DNA of 64,000 nt, from positions 2,914,001 to 2,978,000 of the forward strand of contig JAPVLO010000275.1 of the NCBI GenBank assembly GCA_027257055.1, read 5' to 3'. The stretch comes from Cephalopachus bancanus (lineage: Eukaryota; Chordata; Mammalia; Primates; Tarsiidae). The notes below the pieces were generated by a model. It did no database searches. It was not told the DNA's origin and saw nothing but the letters and a program-made list of their open reading frames with translations. Position numbers and translations under genes: made by a program. This document shows positions 36,701 to 48,414 of this stretch, in pieces; the first letter of the stretch is position 1; every line of letters begins with the position of its first letter.

Positions 36701-37572
36701 ACTCTTATGGAAATTGGAATTGGCAACCAATTCCTGATCAAAACCCAAGTGCCCATGCCATAAGAGATAAAATAGACAAGAGGGACCTCATCAAAGTGAC
36801 AAGCTTCTGCAAAGCCAAAGAAACCATCAAGAGAGCAGGGAGACAGCCCACAGACTGGGAAAAAAAACATTTGCCAACTCTATGTCTGACAAAGACCTAA
36901 CATCTAGGATCTACAAGGAACTCAAATGTGCTGAAAAGAAAAAAAAATAGCCCTATTACAAATTGGGCAAAAGATATGAGTAGACAGTTTTCAAAAGAAG
37001 ACATATGAGAAGCCAACAGATACGTGAAAATACGTTCAGCCTCACTAGTCATCAAATAAATGCAAATTAAAATTATACTGTGATACCCCCTAACTCCAAT
37101 CGGAATGACCATCATCAATAACAAAAAATAGCAGATGCTGGAGAGGATGTGGTGAAAAGGGAACACTTCTATGCTGTTGGTGGGAGTGTCATCTAGTACA
37201 GCCTCTGTGGAAAACAGTGTGGCAATTCCTAAAAGTTCTAAAAATCGACCTTCCATATGACACCACAATCCCCCTACTGGAAATATACTCAGAAGAACTC
37301 AAATCACTCTATTAAAAAGATACCTGCACACATATGTTTATCGCAGTATTGTTCACAATAGCAAGAATATGGAACCAACCATGCTGCCCATCAAAAGAGG
37401 ACTGAATTTAAAAAGATGTGGTACATATATACAATGGAATATTACGCAGCCATAAAGAAGAACAAAATCATGAATTTCCCAGCAACCTGGATGGACTTAG
37501 AGTCTATAATACTGAGTGATCTTTCACAGAAACAAAGAACTGAGTATCACATGTTCTCTCTCATAAGTGGAC
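33751..37572 (+). pseudogene. L1 ORF2 (endonuclease and reverse transcriptase), dead
   Basis: Starts at ATG 33751 (M-T-G-I-N-S-H-I-S-I-I). The N-terminal endonuclease keeps LNVNGLN, but its Q-E-T-H box reads Q-V-T-H (Val codon 33877-33879), losing the catalytic glutamate. An in-frame taa at 34144 and several indels follow. A 138-codon RT remnant (35533-35949) keeps [24 protein letters not shown] and an intact F-A-D-D catalytic box. The C-terminal region runs to about 37572 ('actcataagtggacc'), by comparison with other copies. This copy therefore has an intact RT box but a dead endonuclease and no continuous frame. Confidence 0.9.
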
Positions 37573-37795
37573 CTTGACCAACTATCGTAATACTATAAGA
37601 AAAGGATCGACAGTAGCGGGAAACTGTAGGGGCTGTGGGAGGCAGGGAGGTGGGATTAGCAGTAGTGAGAATCTGCCTGGGGAACTGGGGGCACACCTCA
37701 TCAACAAGGGTACCTGCACAATGAATATTTGTATACCTATCCCTGAATTGTACCCCACAATTTTAAAATTTTTTAAAAATTTTGAATGTCCTAAC

Positions 37796-39854
37796 AAATA
37801 CTGCTGAGACAAATATCCTGGAACTAGGTAGTTTTATTTGTTGGTTATCAGTAGGGCTATCACCAGTTCTCCAAGGTTGGCATAGTAGGAGACCCCGCAG
37901 AACACAGGAGTACATTCCAGTGACGTAGATGTTGGCTGGGGAGTGAGAGGTAGGTTGCCTGGAAGTCCTTGTGGTGGTGGTGATGGCACTGATGGCAGCA
38001 CAATTAGGGGAGCTTCACCTTCATCAGACTCCATCCCTACCTGAGGTCTTGGTCAAGCTGAGGCTGTTGCTAGGACTTGCTCTGATCTAGCCACCCTGGC
38101 ATTTTATAGGAAATTAGTTCGTGTATTCACGTGTGGAGTGTGTGTATGTGTGTGTGTGTTGCGTGAATTTAGAGAGAGCTATGTCCATAAAAAGCTATAA
38201 CTTTGAAAGCCCAGACCTGTGGTGGCCAGTCTATCACTGAGTAAAAAAACGAAAAATAGGACTCAGATCTGGCTCTCAGTCCATTCTGTGAAGCCAGCAG
38301 ACAGGAAACATGGGTCTCCAGAAAAACTCCAGCAGTTATAGAAGTTGTTGGTGCAAACAAAACTCTTGGCCATACTGGGAAGTGTTGTAGCTTCCACAGG
38401 CAGCATTGACAGGGATAATTCCTCACTTAGAATAAATACTACGGGGTTTCTTGGAGTTATCATTGGTCAGAGGGGAAAATAATTTTAGGATAAATTAATT
38501 TTATTATTAAATTAAATATGGCCCTTTCGTAGCCCTATGCTAGGAAGAATATGCATTGTTTATAGTGGCGATTCAGGAGAGAAGTTAGGGAAAGGAGCAA
38601 AAGGCTCCAACCTCACAGATGTGTCCCATTGATGATTTTAGAGACTTTGGGGTGTGAGAGAAAACTCTCAGGGCTAAAATGAAGTGATTAGGGATCAAAA
38701 CCCTGAGTCTCATTAAATGATCAGGGACACGGTGTGTTACTACAGTGAGAATGGCTACTTCACGTAGAATAAGCAAATATTGAGAATCTGCCTGTTTTAC
38801 TCAGAAGTTGACATTGTCCCAGGAAATATATTCATTATTTAATGAACATTTGTTAAGTGCCTGCTGTGTGCCAGGCAGTGCTCCAACTGTTGTAGTGAAT
38901 AATATTACACATAATGAATGATATACACAGTGAATAATACATGTAGTGATTGATAGCAACGAATAATATATTCAAATCTCTTTAATAATATATAAAAGCT
39001 TCTTTTCTTGTGAAGCTTCCATGCTACATAATAAAGTAGAAAGAATTTGGGAGTGGTTAAGAGGCTTTTGCAAGAGTCCATGTGAAAAATTATAAGAATT
39101 TAAATTAAGCACATAGAATAAAAAATACTTTGAAAAATACTATGAAACAAGCAATAAGGACATTCTGTATAAAGGACCTGTGGGACTAGAGGTCAGGAGT
39201 GGGAGGAATAATTTTTATGCACATAAGATGATACTGTAAAGGTAAAGAAAAAGACTTGGCCCCTTCCAGTTCATGACTTAGGAAAACATCTATAAAAGCC
39301 AATATAGTTTATGTCCATAACTTAAAAGTAAGGCCCAGGAATAGAGAGGAGAGGTGATGATTTAAACAAGGGCAAAGCACTACTTATTCCAGTTGTGTGA
39401 GTATATTTTCAGGGGCAAAGTCTATGGGGAAGATAATGTGTTTAGGGGCATGGCCATTGGACCCATTAATTCATATTCTAGACTACATAACTCTTAGCTT
39501 TTACGTCCAAAAGAGTCTGAGCTTCACAAGAGCTTTTTTATAGGAAACAATGTCAAGTGCGATTACCAGGTGAAGGATCAGCTTCACCACAGAGACATGG
39601 CATAATTTCTCTAGGGCCAACTAAGGGCTTTTAGAGATAGATGTCACAGGCAAAACTCCAATGATTCAAGGATGATAGTTATATCTACCATGCTGTATAT
39701 GATATAATACTGACAATGCTGGTAAGATTATAATACTGACATTGATGGTCAACTATATTGGGAAATTAAATTAAAAGCCTTCTATCACTCTCTCAAACTG
39801 GCTTCCCCACATATTAAGCATATAAAAAGAACCATGGCCAAAGGATAAGAGGTG
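37796..39854. other. Mostly unrecognised, with a (TG)n and a MIR/L2-like fragment
   Basis: A short (TG)n lies at about 38130-38160. At 38825-38895, 'catttgttaagtgcctgctgtgtgccaggcagtgctcc' fits the antisense MIR (or L2) 3' consensus. I recognise nothing else. Short frames on the minus strand at 37834-38034 and 38169-38463 have no domain pattern. Confidence 0.4.
38825..38895 (-). mobile_element. MIR or L2 fragment
   Basis: Short match to the shared 'ttgagcgcctactatgtgccaggcactg' consensus. Too short to choose between MIR and L2. Confidence 0.45.
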
Positions 39855-40580
39855 GCTTGTTGTATAATAAAGACTTTGGTTTTTGTTCCTGGCACCTGGA
39901 AAGAAGCTTTTAATTCCTTAGAATTTCCTGAGATAGGATTATATTTTGTCATTCAAGGTAGGCCCTTAAGACAACACCTGAGTTTATACTAAGGAGTTGA
40001 GTCAGGATGGAGCTGATTGTGCTGGAAAGAATAACAATGTGATTAGAGGGTTGGGGCTTTGAAGCATGTGCTGACGGCTTCAGCTATGGAGCAGGGGGTT
40101 ACTAGAGGCTGAGCTCAACAATGTGACCAGAGTCCATCAATCATGTATACATAATAAAATTCCAGTAAGAACTCTGGCTACTGAAGCACTGGTGAACTTG
40201 CTTGGTTAGTAATACATATTGATGTTCTAGGAAAATGACTTGTCCTGAGGAACTGGACTCTGTAGTCTGGGGCCCTCCCAGACCTCACCTTATGGGCTGC
40301 TTTTTTTGGCTGGTCCTGATTTGCATCCTTTATTATGAAACAGTAATTATAAGTATTTATAATTAATAAGTATTCCCTGAGTTATGTGACTCATTCCATC
40401 TATGTTTCAATGTGAGAAGATAATGGAAATTCACAACTTTGTAGCCAATTGGCCAGAAATGTGTATGGCCTGGAAATGCTGAAGTGACGGCAGTTTTTAG
40501 AATGACTGTGCCTTTAGCATATGAGCTTTGACCCAACTCTGAGTAGTTAGCATGACAATTGCATGGCATAGGATAAATCA
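39855..40580 (+). mobile_element. Ancient LTR (ERVL-like), solo
   Basis: Ordered blocks fit an old mammalian LTR: gtaggcccttaag, tcaatcatgtatacataataaaattccag.aagaactctgg, a tggctggtcctgatttgcatcctttattat region, and cctgagttatgtgactcattc. A cluster of polyadenylation-like motifs lies around 40150 and 40335. The limits are uncertain and the subfamily is not called. No internal retroviral genes are attached. Confidence 0.55.
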
Positions 40581-41044
40581 CCATCTCAAAATCTGAAAGA
40601 CATGTGTAACCAGAGAGACAGAACAACTAATAACCTAGATATGTGCTTTATAGAGAAAAAGCTTCTAGAGCCAGGTACTGGTCAGAGCACTGAAATGACA
40701 ATGTTAATAAATTATTGGAGGCAGAGTGTCTTAGGGGCTCCCTTTAGGAATCCCACCCTGTTTTTATGGTAAGAATATTAAAAGGATCCCTTTGTGATAT
40801 TGGAAGGAGGAGGAAAAGAGTAACCATTATGAAATATACCAGAGTCTTCTCAGGGTAAGGACTTTACCAGAGCTCAATTCTGACACTTTATCCAAGCTTT
40901 GGGGAAAGAATTCTTTGCTTCACCTCCCTTAGTCCTTCTTGCATCACCCAAGGGTGATCATAATCAGTGGTGTCATGAAAATAGGTTGAGAATTCTGCAG
41001 CCAGGGCATGTGGCGGGGGGGGGGGGAGGGAAAAAGGGTCAGCC
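40581..41044. other. Unrecognised, with a 12-G run
   Basis: No named repeat. It contains an uninterrupted run of 12 G at 41015-41026, followed by AGGGAAAAAGGG, a potential G-quadruplex-forming stretch. Confidence 0.4.
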
Positions 41045-41969
41045 ACAGCTCTGAGATACTGGAAAAGACTGCCACTTCATCAGAGACTAGAGAATGCACC
41101 CTTTTCTCCACATCCTGTCATCACACTAAAAAATCTTGCATTTAAAAAAGGTAATTACAGCTGAGAGAGCTGAAAGTCACAGTCTCTATAAGGATTAATG
41201 TGCAGAAAAGTCAGATAGCCAAGAGAAGAACCAAAACAAAGACATTAAAGGAGTTTAAAACATCTGACACATATAGCAACAACAAACATTAAACATATCC
41301 TAACTTTTAACAAGATTGATGTAAATTCTCACATAAAGGTCTATTTAACTCAGTTCCTAATACCTAATACAATACTTGGCTTTTAACAAAAAATTACAAG
41401 ATATGTCAAAGCCAATAAAAAAACATAGTCTGAAGAGAAAGCAATGATAAGAATCAGAGATGACACAGATGTTGGAACATCAGAGAGTAAATACAAAAAT
41501 AACTACGATAAATAAGTTAGAGACTCTAATGGAAAAAGTAGACATTGTGCAAGAACAAATGAATAACATCAGCACAGAGATGGAAACTTTGAAATAATCC
41601 ATAAGCCAAAGAAGAAATCTCAAAAAAAGAGAAAAATTAAACTAAATGAAAATACAACTTATCAAAATATATGGGTTATAGCTAAAACAGTGCTTAGAAA
41701 TTAATTTATAGCGTTGTTTCTACATGCATATAAACAAATATAGAGAATTACATAGAAAGTGAGAAGTAATAATATAAACTAAGCTTGCATGTTAGGGAGC
41801 TTGAGAAAGAACAGCAATTTAAACCTTAAGCAAATACAGGAAAGAAATTAGAATATATATCAATAAAATTTAAAACAGAAAAACAATAGAAAAATTTAAC
41901 AAACCCCAAAGTTTTTTTTTGACAAACATAAGTAAGACTAATAAACCTCTTGCTGGGCATGAGCGAGCA

Positions 41970-42066
<97 letters not shown>

Positions 42067-42930
42067 AAATCAGATGACCAATATTAGTAATAAAAGACAG
42101 GTCATCACAACTGATTCTGATACCATTCACTTTTAAAAACTTCTAAAATTCTAGAAGGAACTTGATGCTCATAAATTAGATAACTTAAATAAAATGAACC
42201 AGTTTCTTGAAAGACAAAAGCTAACAAAACAAGTTAGAGAGAGAAATAGACTAGTTCTCTATATATTTTCTAAAATGTCAATTAATAATAAAGTCTTCCA
42301 GATAAGCAATAGGTGCAGGCTTAGATGATTTTATTGGTGAATTCTACCAGTGTAAAAATATTTCTCCATAATCTTTTCTAGTAAATAGAAGCAGAGGAAG
42401 TCTTTACAACTCAGTGTATGATACCTTCATTACTCTAATCTCAAAACAACAGATAAAGACATTACAACAAAAGAAAACTATGGACCAATATCGCTCATGA
42501 ACCTAGACAGAAAAAAAAAACTTCCACAGAATATTAGCAAATCAAATCCAGTAATGTAAAATTTAAAAAAGAGCAGTATATCACAACAAAATGGGGTCCA
42601 TTCCTGAATATGACTGATTCAGTATTTAAATAATCTTCATTGTAACTTATCATATTAATAGACTGAATAAGAAAAGCAATATAATCATATTAATAGAAGC
42701 AGATAATGTATTAAACCAAATTCAAGACCCGTTCATGGATTTTGAGTGATAATTATAAATTAATGTACCTTTATAGATTGTAACAAACATACCACTCTGG
42801 TGTAGGAAGTTGATAGTTGGAATGGCTGAGGCATGTGTAGGGATGAATATATATGGGAGCGCTGTGTACCTTCTGATCAATTTTGCTATGAACCTAAAAC
42901 TGCTTTAAAAATAAAGCCTATTTAAAAATC
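41045..42930 (+). mobile_element. Old L1M, internally deleted
   Basis: The 5' part resembles the region upstream of ORF1 in L1MC/L1ME (atacctaatacaatacttggc, then aaaattacaagatatgtcaaagcc, gatgttggaac, tctaatggaaaaagtagacattgtgcaagaac). It jumps to ORF2 near 41660 and reaches a 3' UTR end at 42785-42925 (gtaacaaacataccactctgg..., cctaaaactgctttaaaaataaag). A compound microsatellite at 41972-42060 interrupts ORF2. No coding capacity. Confidence 0.72.
41972..42060 (+). repeat. Compound microsatellite (GT)n(GA)n
   Basis: About 25 GT units directly joined to about 19 GA units without interruption. It lies within the old L1M ORF2. Confidence 0.97.
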
Positions 42931-43975
42931 TACAAACTGAGAATACCATTCTCCAATAAAAGGGACCAGGGTCCTTGGAGAAATGGTTATTTCTAGGATT
43001 GGGACCAGAAATATGTAAGATGGGCCTGGAATATCTTGGATTGACAGAAAATAAGGAAGTGCACAAAAAAAGACCATAATAATGGCAGTATATTAAAGTG
43101 ACACATGGCAACCAAAGGAACTTCTTTGGAAAGATCAAATAAATTTGAAGCTACAAAGTACACTGCACAGTATTTGATTAAAATAAAGTATCCATATTGA
43201 TAAAAGTAAATGATTGAACAAATAATAAATTGGAGAGAAGAGACAAATTCCCTGTGAAGAAAAGTTTAAAAAAATTCATGTAGTTACTTTACCCTCAAGG
43301 AAATGCTGCATAACTACTCCTCAAATGTACATAGTGATTTCCTTCCAAAGACTAAGGTATAAAAATATGGAAAAGAGAAAACTTTATGTGAAAACCATGG
43401 CAAACACCATTTCAACCAGGTGGTCAATTCAACATCAATAGTGCTAAGTCATATTGGTCGTATGTACCCTTGATAGGATGTAATGAAGGTGACACCTTCC
43501 CTCTGTACTCTTCTTCCCCAAAATGTATATATTCACTCCAAACATTATAAAACACCAGATAAATTCAAATAGAGGGACATTCTACAAATTTCCCAACCAG
43601 TACTCCTCAACTCTGTCAAGGTCATCAAAAATAAAGAAACTGTAACAGCCAAAATAATCCTAAGAAGACAGCAACTAAATTATGATATAACATAGAACTA
43701 AATGTGGCATTATAACCAAATATCTTATCCTAGATGGGATTCTGGAACAGAAAAAGAAAACATTAGATAAAAACTAAGGTGATCTAAATAAAATATATAC
43801 ATTATTTAATAATAATATATCCATATTGGATCATTAATGATAAATTACTCATACCAATTTAAAATGTTAATAATATAACAAACATGGTGTGGGGTATATG
43901 CACACTCTGTTTTATCTTTACAGTAATGTACATTTAAAACTGGTCTAAAAATATATCAACAAAATTTGAAAGGTA
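42931..43975 (+). mobile_element. Old L1M 3' UTR, second element
   Basis: Reads like the long 3' UTR of L1MC/L1ME: 'tcaactctgtcaaggtcatcaaaaataaagaaactgtaacagcc', 'aactaaatgtggcattat', 'gggattctggaacagaaaaagaaaacatt', 'atccatattggatcattaatgataaatt' and 'ggtgtggggtatatg', ending near 'aaaactggtctaaaaata'. It follows directly on the 3' end of the preceding L1M, so it is a separate insertion or a rearranged piece. Confidence 0.65.
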
Positions 43976-44300
43976 AAAATAAATGTTTATTCATATTCTA
44001 CCTAGAGCAAAGATGATTGACTCACTATGCATCCTTCATTCCTTAACAAACTTGAGTTTTTTTGCCTCTGTCTTTATAATTTTTTTCCTCTTTAGAGACT
44101 TTTTTTGGGGGTTTTCTTTGGTCAAGAGATTCCATAGTTGTATGTTTTGCTCTAATTTTTTTCTTTATATATGCCTTATGCATTAAACTGTATTTCAAAC
44201 TTCCCATGGAAGAACAGGAGTTTATTTGGCCTTCACTGTATTGCCTTTATGTAATGCTCACAACTTCTATAAAGGTTACAATATAGTAAACTTAGCCATA
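43976..44300. other. No recognisable feature
   Basis: T-rich stretch without a named repeat, running up to the target duplication of the next Alu. Confidence 0.4.
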
Positions 44301-44317
44301 TAAAATTTACTATTTTT

Positions 44318-44619
44318 GTCGGGTTTGGTGGCTCAGCCTGTAATCCCAGCACTTTGGGAGGCCAAGGAGAGTGGATTGCCTGAGCCTGCGGGTCTGAGAT
44401 CTGCCTGGGCAACTTGGCAAGATCTTGTCTCTACAGTAAAATAAACAACTAGCTGGGCATGGTAGCTCACGCCTGTAGTTCTGGCTACTTGGAAGGCTGA
44501 GGCAGAAGGATCGCCGGAGCCCAGCAGGTCGAGACTGTGGTGGCCGGGAGCATGCCACTGCACTCCAGTCTTGGCGACAGAGTAAGGATCCAACTAAAAC
44601 AAACAAACAAATAAATAAA
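44318..44619 (+). mobile_element. Alu SINE, derived subfamily
   Basis: Begins gtcgggtttggtggctcagcctg and has the ccggagcccagcaggtcgagac right-arm block. It is flanked by taaaatttactattt (44301-44315) and taaaatttattattt (44620-44634), a 15-bp duplication with one mismatch. The tail is (caaa)n(taaa)n. Confidence 0.94.
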
Positions 44620-44634
44620 TAAAATTTATTATTT

Positions 44635-44959
44635 CGTTTGTGGTTGAAATTTTGTAAAGGACAGGAGTATTTTAGGAATGTCAGTGTAAAACTTCTGAAA
44701 ATTTGCTCTTTCAAAGAAGCAATAACAGTTTTAACAAAAATTATCAAAATCAACTATTTCCAAACTCCAAAAATTAAACCTAACCTTTGGAGCAATCTAA
44801 GCAGTGCTTATTGAGAAGCAGGGATAAATCTCACCTTAAGAATAAGGAGTTTTGTGACATTTTAATATGCCCTATTTCCATCCATCTCTTTCCAGCTCTG
44901 TAGTAGCCTTGGAAACAACCTCACAACTGCTGGTAGCTCTAAAACCCAGCAGCCTAATA
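44635..44959. other. No clear feature
   Basis: Unique-looking sequence. It may be the far 5' end of the L1M that follows. Confidence 0.35.
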
Positions 44960-46256
44960 GGCACTAGGGAAGGCAGAACCAGCTGGAGTTCCCAGAAAGC
45001 CCCTGTCCCAGAGAATTGTCATTATTTGACCTCTGGTAACTTCCTGTATATCCCCACTCACAGGGCTTGTCTTTACTTGACCTGACTCAGATCAGTCACT
45101 CTGCAGAGCCTCTCTCTGGGGCCTTTGTTTAAGGCAATCAGCAGCAATTAATTTTAACTGCCCAAGGTATTGTTACCAATTTGGGGGCAAACAGAAGGAT
45201 GACCAAAACCTTAGAAAGAAATACTGAAGATGGTCATGTTCATGGGGTTCTTTGAAAACCTCTGATACATTTCTGGGAGTCTAGAAACCTATGTTTATGT
45301 AAGGTCTGGCCCATATCAAGGAAGACCTGAAAAGGTTAAAAATCTCTTATCTATGGCTGAACTCCATGCTCTGAAAATTGGTAAGTAAAGGCTAACTTAG
45401 AGTAGTCAGTTGCTTGTTGGAGCACTGAAAAAAATGCTTGAAGCATCTTGGCAAAGAAGGGGAAGCTTAAAAGTATAAGGCATTTAAGGGTATCTCTGTA
45501 CAAACATTAGCTGAACACTAAGAGAACTGAGCAGATTCCAGTGCCCATAAAGATAAAAACAAAACAAAACATACAATCTTTACAGAATTACTTAAAGAGA
45601 GTCACTAAAAAGCAAACAGCATTAACATCAAAAACAAAAAAACCAAACAGCAAATCCTGGAAGGGTTTAATTTCCAATATTGCCAAATTTTTGTTGTTCA
45701 GTATTCAACAAAAAATTATGAGACATACTAGAAAACAGGAAAGTATTGCCCATATGCAGGAAAACAACAACAACAACAACAAAAAAAAAAACCTCAAAAG
45801 AATCAATAGAAACTGTCCCTAAGAACAGCAGCATGTGAGAACTAACCCATCACATGCAAGGGATACTCAATAATATTAATGGCTTACTTCTAACTGGAAA
45901 CCATGTAGAGCAGCAGGTAGTGAGATGACATACTCAGAGTGCCAAAAGAATAAAATTTTCAACCAAGAAATTTAAATACAGCAAAGCTTTCCTAAAAAAA
46001 TAGAGAAGTAAAAACAATCCTAGATAAACAAAAGCTGAGCTAACGTCTCTAGCAGACTTGCCCTGCAATAAATACCTAAAAGAATTGTTTGCGCTGATAT
46101 GAAAGAATGCTATATAATATCTTAAATCCACATAAAGAAATAAAGAGCACTGGTAAAGACAAGTAGACAGGAAAATTTAAAAGAATGTACCAATGTACAT
46201 TTTGTTATTAACATTTATCCTTTCCTCTGTCATTGAAAAGATAACTACATAGAGCA

Positions 46257-46306
46257 ATATACATATATATGTATATGTAATATATATGTATATATATATA
46301 TATGTA
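46257..46306 (+). repeat. TA-rich (TATATG/TA)n simple repeat
   Basis: Alternating TA with periodic TATG units within the old L1M. Confidence 0.85.
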
Positions 46307-47309
46307 TTGAGAGACTTATAAGGCATAAAGATATAATTTATATGACAATAATAGCAAAAAGGAAGGCAGAGGGAAGAAAACAAAAACTGTATACTCTTGA
46401 AAGAAAGCTAGTGTAAATCCAAACTACATTGTTAAAACTAAAATGTTAATTTTAATCTTCCAATCAACTACCAAGAAAAAACTTTTAAAAACATACTAAG
46501 AAATGGCAAGAGAATTACAGTGGTTCACTAGAACAATCTACTTAACATGAAGAAGACAGTAATGTATGGATAGTGGAGGGTGAAAATGACACAACACACA
46601 CACAAAACGGAAAGCAAAATGGGATGTTTAAACCCTACACAACAACCCTGAAACAGAAAAAGATTGGAGAACTCAGACTTCCTAATTTCAAAACTTATGA
46701 CAAAATGACATTAACCATTACAGTGTGGTACAAGCATAACATTAGACACATGGATCCATGGTATAGAATTGAGAGATCAAAATAAGCCCTATATTAACAG
46801 TCAATTGATTTTTGAAAACAAAACAAAACACCAAGACAAGTAAGTGGAGCAAGAATAGTTTTTATTTTTTTACCCAAATGATCCTGACAACTGATATCCA
46901 CAATGAAAGAAAAAAGTTGGATGCCTAGCTCATACCATGTACAGAAATTAACTTAAAATTAATCATAGACCTAAATGCAACAAATAATAATATAACACTT
47001 TTAGAAGAACATGCAGGAGTAAATAAATCTTTATGGCCTTAAATTAGGCACTTGTTTCTAAGATATTACATCAAAAGCACAGAAAACAAAAGAAAAGAGA
47101 CAGTAAATATCATAAAAATTGAAGAAGTGTGTGCCTCAAAGAACATCATCATTCAGAAAGTGAAAGACAATCTATGACACAGGATAAAATATTTACAAAT
47201 TATATCTTATCAGGATCTAGTATCCAAAATATATTTTTAAAACTCTTTTTGGGCTTAACAATAGAAAGACAAGTAACTCAACTAAGAAAAGAATAAAGAA
47301 TCTGCTTGA

Positions 47310-47632
47310 GCTGGGATAGTCATATTCTCACGCCCTTGGGCATTTGTGCTCCTGATTCTCAGGCTTTCAGATTCAGACTGAGACATACACCATCATCCCA
47401 CCACCACCAACGCCACCAGATTTCCAGACTTTCAGACCTAGACTGAATTATACCATCAGCTTTCTTTGTTCTCCAGTTGGCAAATGGCAGATTGTGGAAC
47501 TTCTTGACATCTATAACCATGTGAACCAATTTCTATAATAAATCTCCTTTTATCTATATCTATATCCATATGTCTCTATCTATCTATCCTATTGTTTCTG
47601 CTTCTCTGGGAACCCAGGAGTGACTATTAATG
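47310..47632 (+). mobile_element. MaLR/MLT1-like LTR 3' part, sense
   Basis: Blocks in order: ctcctgattctcaggctttcagattcagactgag, 'ctttctttgttctccagttggcaaatggcagattgtgg', 'gtgaaccaatttctataataaatctcc', a TCTATA-rich tract, and 'ctattgtttctgcttctctgggaacccaggagtgacta'. This is the sense version of the element at 59137-59470. It ends near TGACTA. L1M 3' UTR sequence resumes after it. The exact family is not certain. Confidence 0.65.
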
Positions 47633-47879
47633 GGAATGAAGTTTCCTTTGTGGGGTGCTAAAAGTATTGTGAATTTAGATAATAGTGATGATTCTATAAC
47701 TCTATGGTTGTATCTAAAACTACCAAATTATAAATTTTCAAAGGAGATTTTTATATATGAGTATAATCACAAAGATGTTATTTTGTTAAAAAGCTAAAGG
47801 GCACTGTCCACCAATCACATGAAAAAGCCACAAGGACAAGTCCTTTATAATGTAGAATCAAAAGAATGTTTCTTTTTCT

Positions 47880-48400
47880 GGAGTTTCTGAGGATAAGAAT
47901 AATGCTGAATATATTTATCTTTATTGTCAAAATTATAAGAAGTAGGGGAAGAGTGTTAGAGTGTAGAGTTTTGTACACAGTTGAAGGCAAGTTGTTATCA
48001 ACTGAAAGTAGCCTGTTATATTTTATGTAACCCTCAGTGTAACCTCAAAGCAAAAAAACAAACTATAGTAGTTGTACAAAATATAAAAACAGCAAGAATT
48101 CCATACATAACACCACATATAACCATAAAACCACAAAGGAGGAAAAGAGGAAAGCAGGAAAGGGAGACAGAAGCAAAGGACCTGTACAATAATCAGAAAA
48201 CAATTACAAAATGGCAGCAGAAAGTCCTTGCCTATCAATAATTACCTTGAATGTAAATGGATTAAGTTCTCCAATAAAAAGCATGATGGAATGGATTTTT
48301 AAAAGCTCCAACTATATACTGTCTACAAAAGATGCATTTTATGTGTGGATCTTTTGTTGTAAGGACAAACAGACTGAAAGTGAAGAGATAGATAAACTAT
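47880..48400 (+). mobile_element. Old L1M, inter-ORF and ORF2 start
   Basis: Reads through the L1M spacer ('gttgaaggcaagttgttatcaactgaaagtagcctgttatattttatg', 'tgtaacctcaaagc') into the ORF2 start and is cut at about 48400. It is a separate piece from the L1M ending at 47800. Confidence 0.7.
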
Positions 48401-48411
48401 TTCATACAAAT
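48211..48411 (+). pseudogene. L1M ORF2 N-terminal endonuclease fragment
   Basis: A 67-codon frame beginning M-A-A-E-S and containing IITLNVNGLSSPIK, the conserved start of the L1 endonuclease domain with its catalytic Asn. It includes the KDAFYVWIF-like region before it diverges. It ends before the Q-E-T-H box can be placed and is cut by the boundary with the ERV-L segment. Not functional. Confidence 0.7.
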
Positions 48412-48414
48412 TAA

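Larger units (their letters stand above)
31271..37788 (+). mobile_element. L1, near full length, younger group
   Basis: A sense L1 with 5' UTR (about 31271-32720, with a T-rich pyrimidine tract at 32030-32400), ORF1, ORF2 and a 3' UTR ending at ttgtaccccacaattttaaaatttt. The possible duplication is tcctaac at 31264-31270 and 37789-37795, only 7 bp, so the 5' boundary is tentative. From about 31670 the 5' UTR is similar to the reverse complement of 57930-58250 in the other full-length L1; upstream of that the two differ completely. The tail is A/T mixed rather than pure A. Confidence 0.88.
44960..47800 (+). mobile_element. Old L1M, internally deleted, with an LTR in its 3' UTR
   Basis: The 5' UTR/ORF1 leader is seen at 45640-45780 (gtttccaat..., 'caacaaaaaattatgagacatactag'), then the ORF1 C terminus (45840-46110), then a jump to the ORF2 C terminus near 46620 ('ggagaactcagacttcctaatttc'). 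The 3' UTR end (47640-47790, 'ggggtgctaaaagtattgtgaatttagataatagtgatg') resumes after the LTR at 47310-47632. The 5' limit is uncertain. The longest frame (46573-46785) is an ORF2 scrap. Confidence 0.68.
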
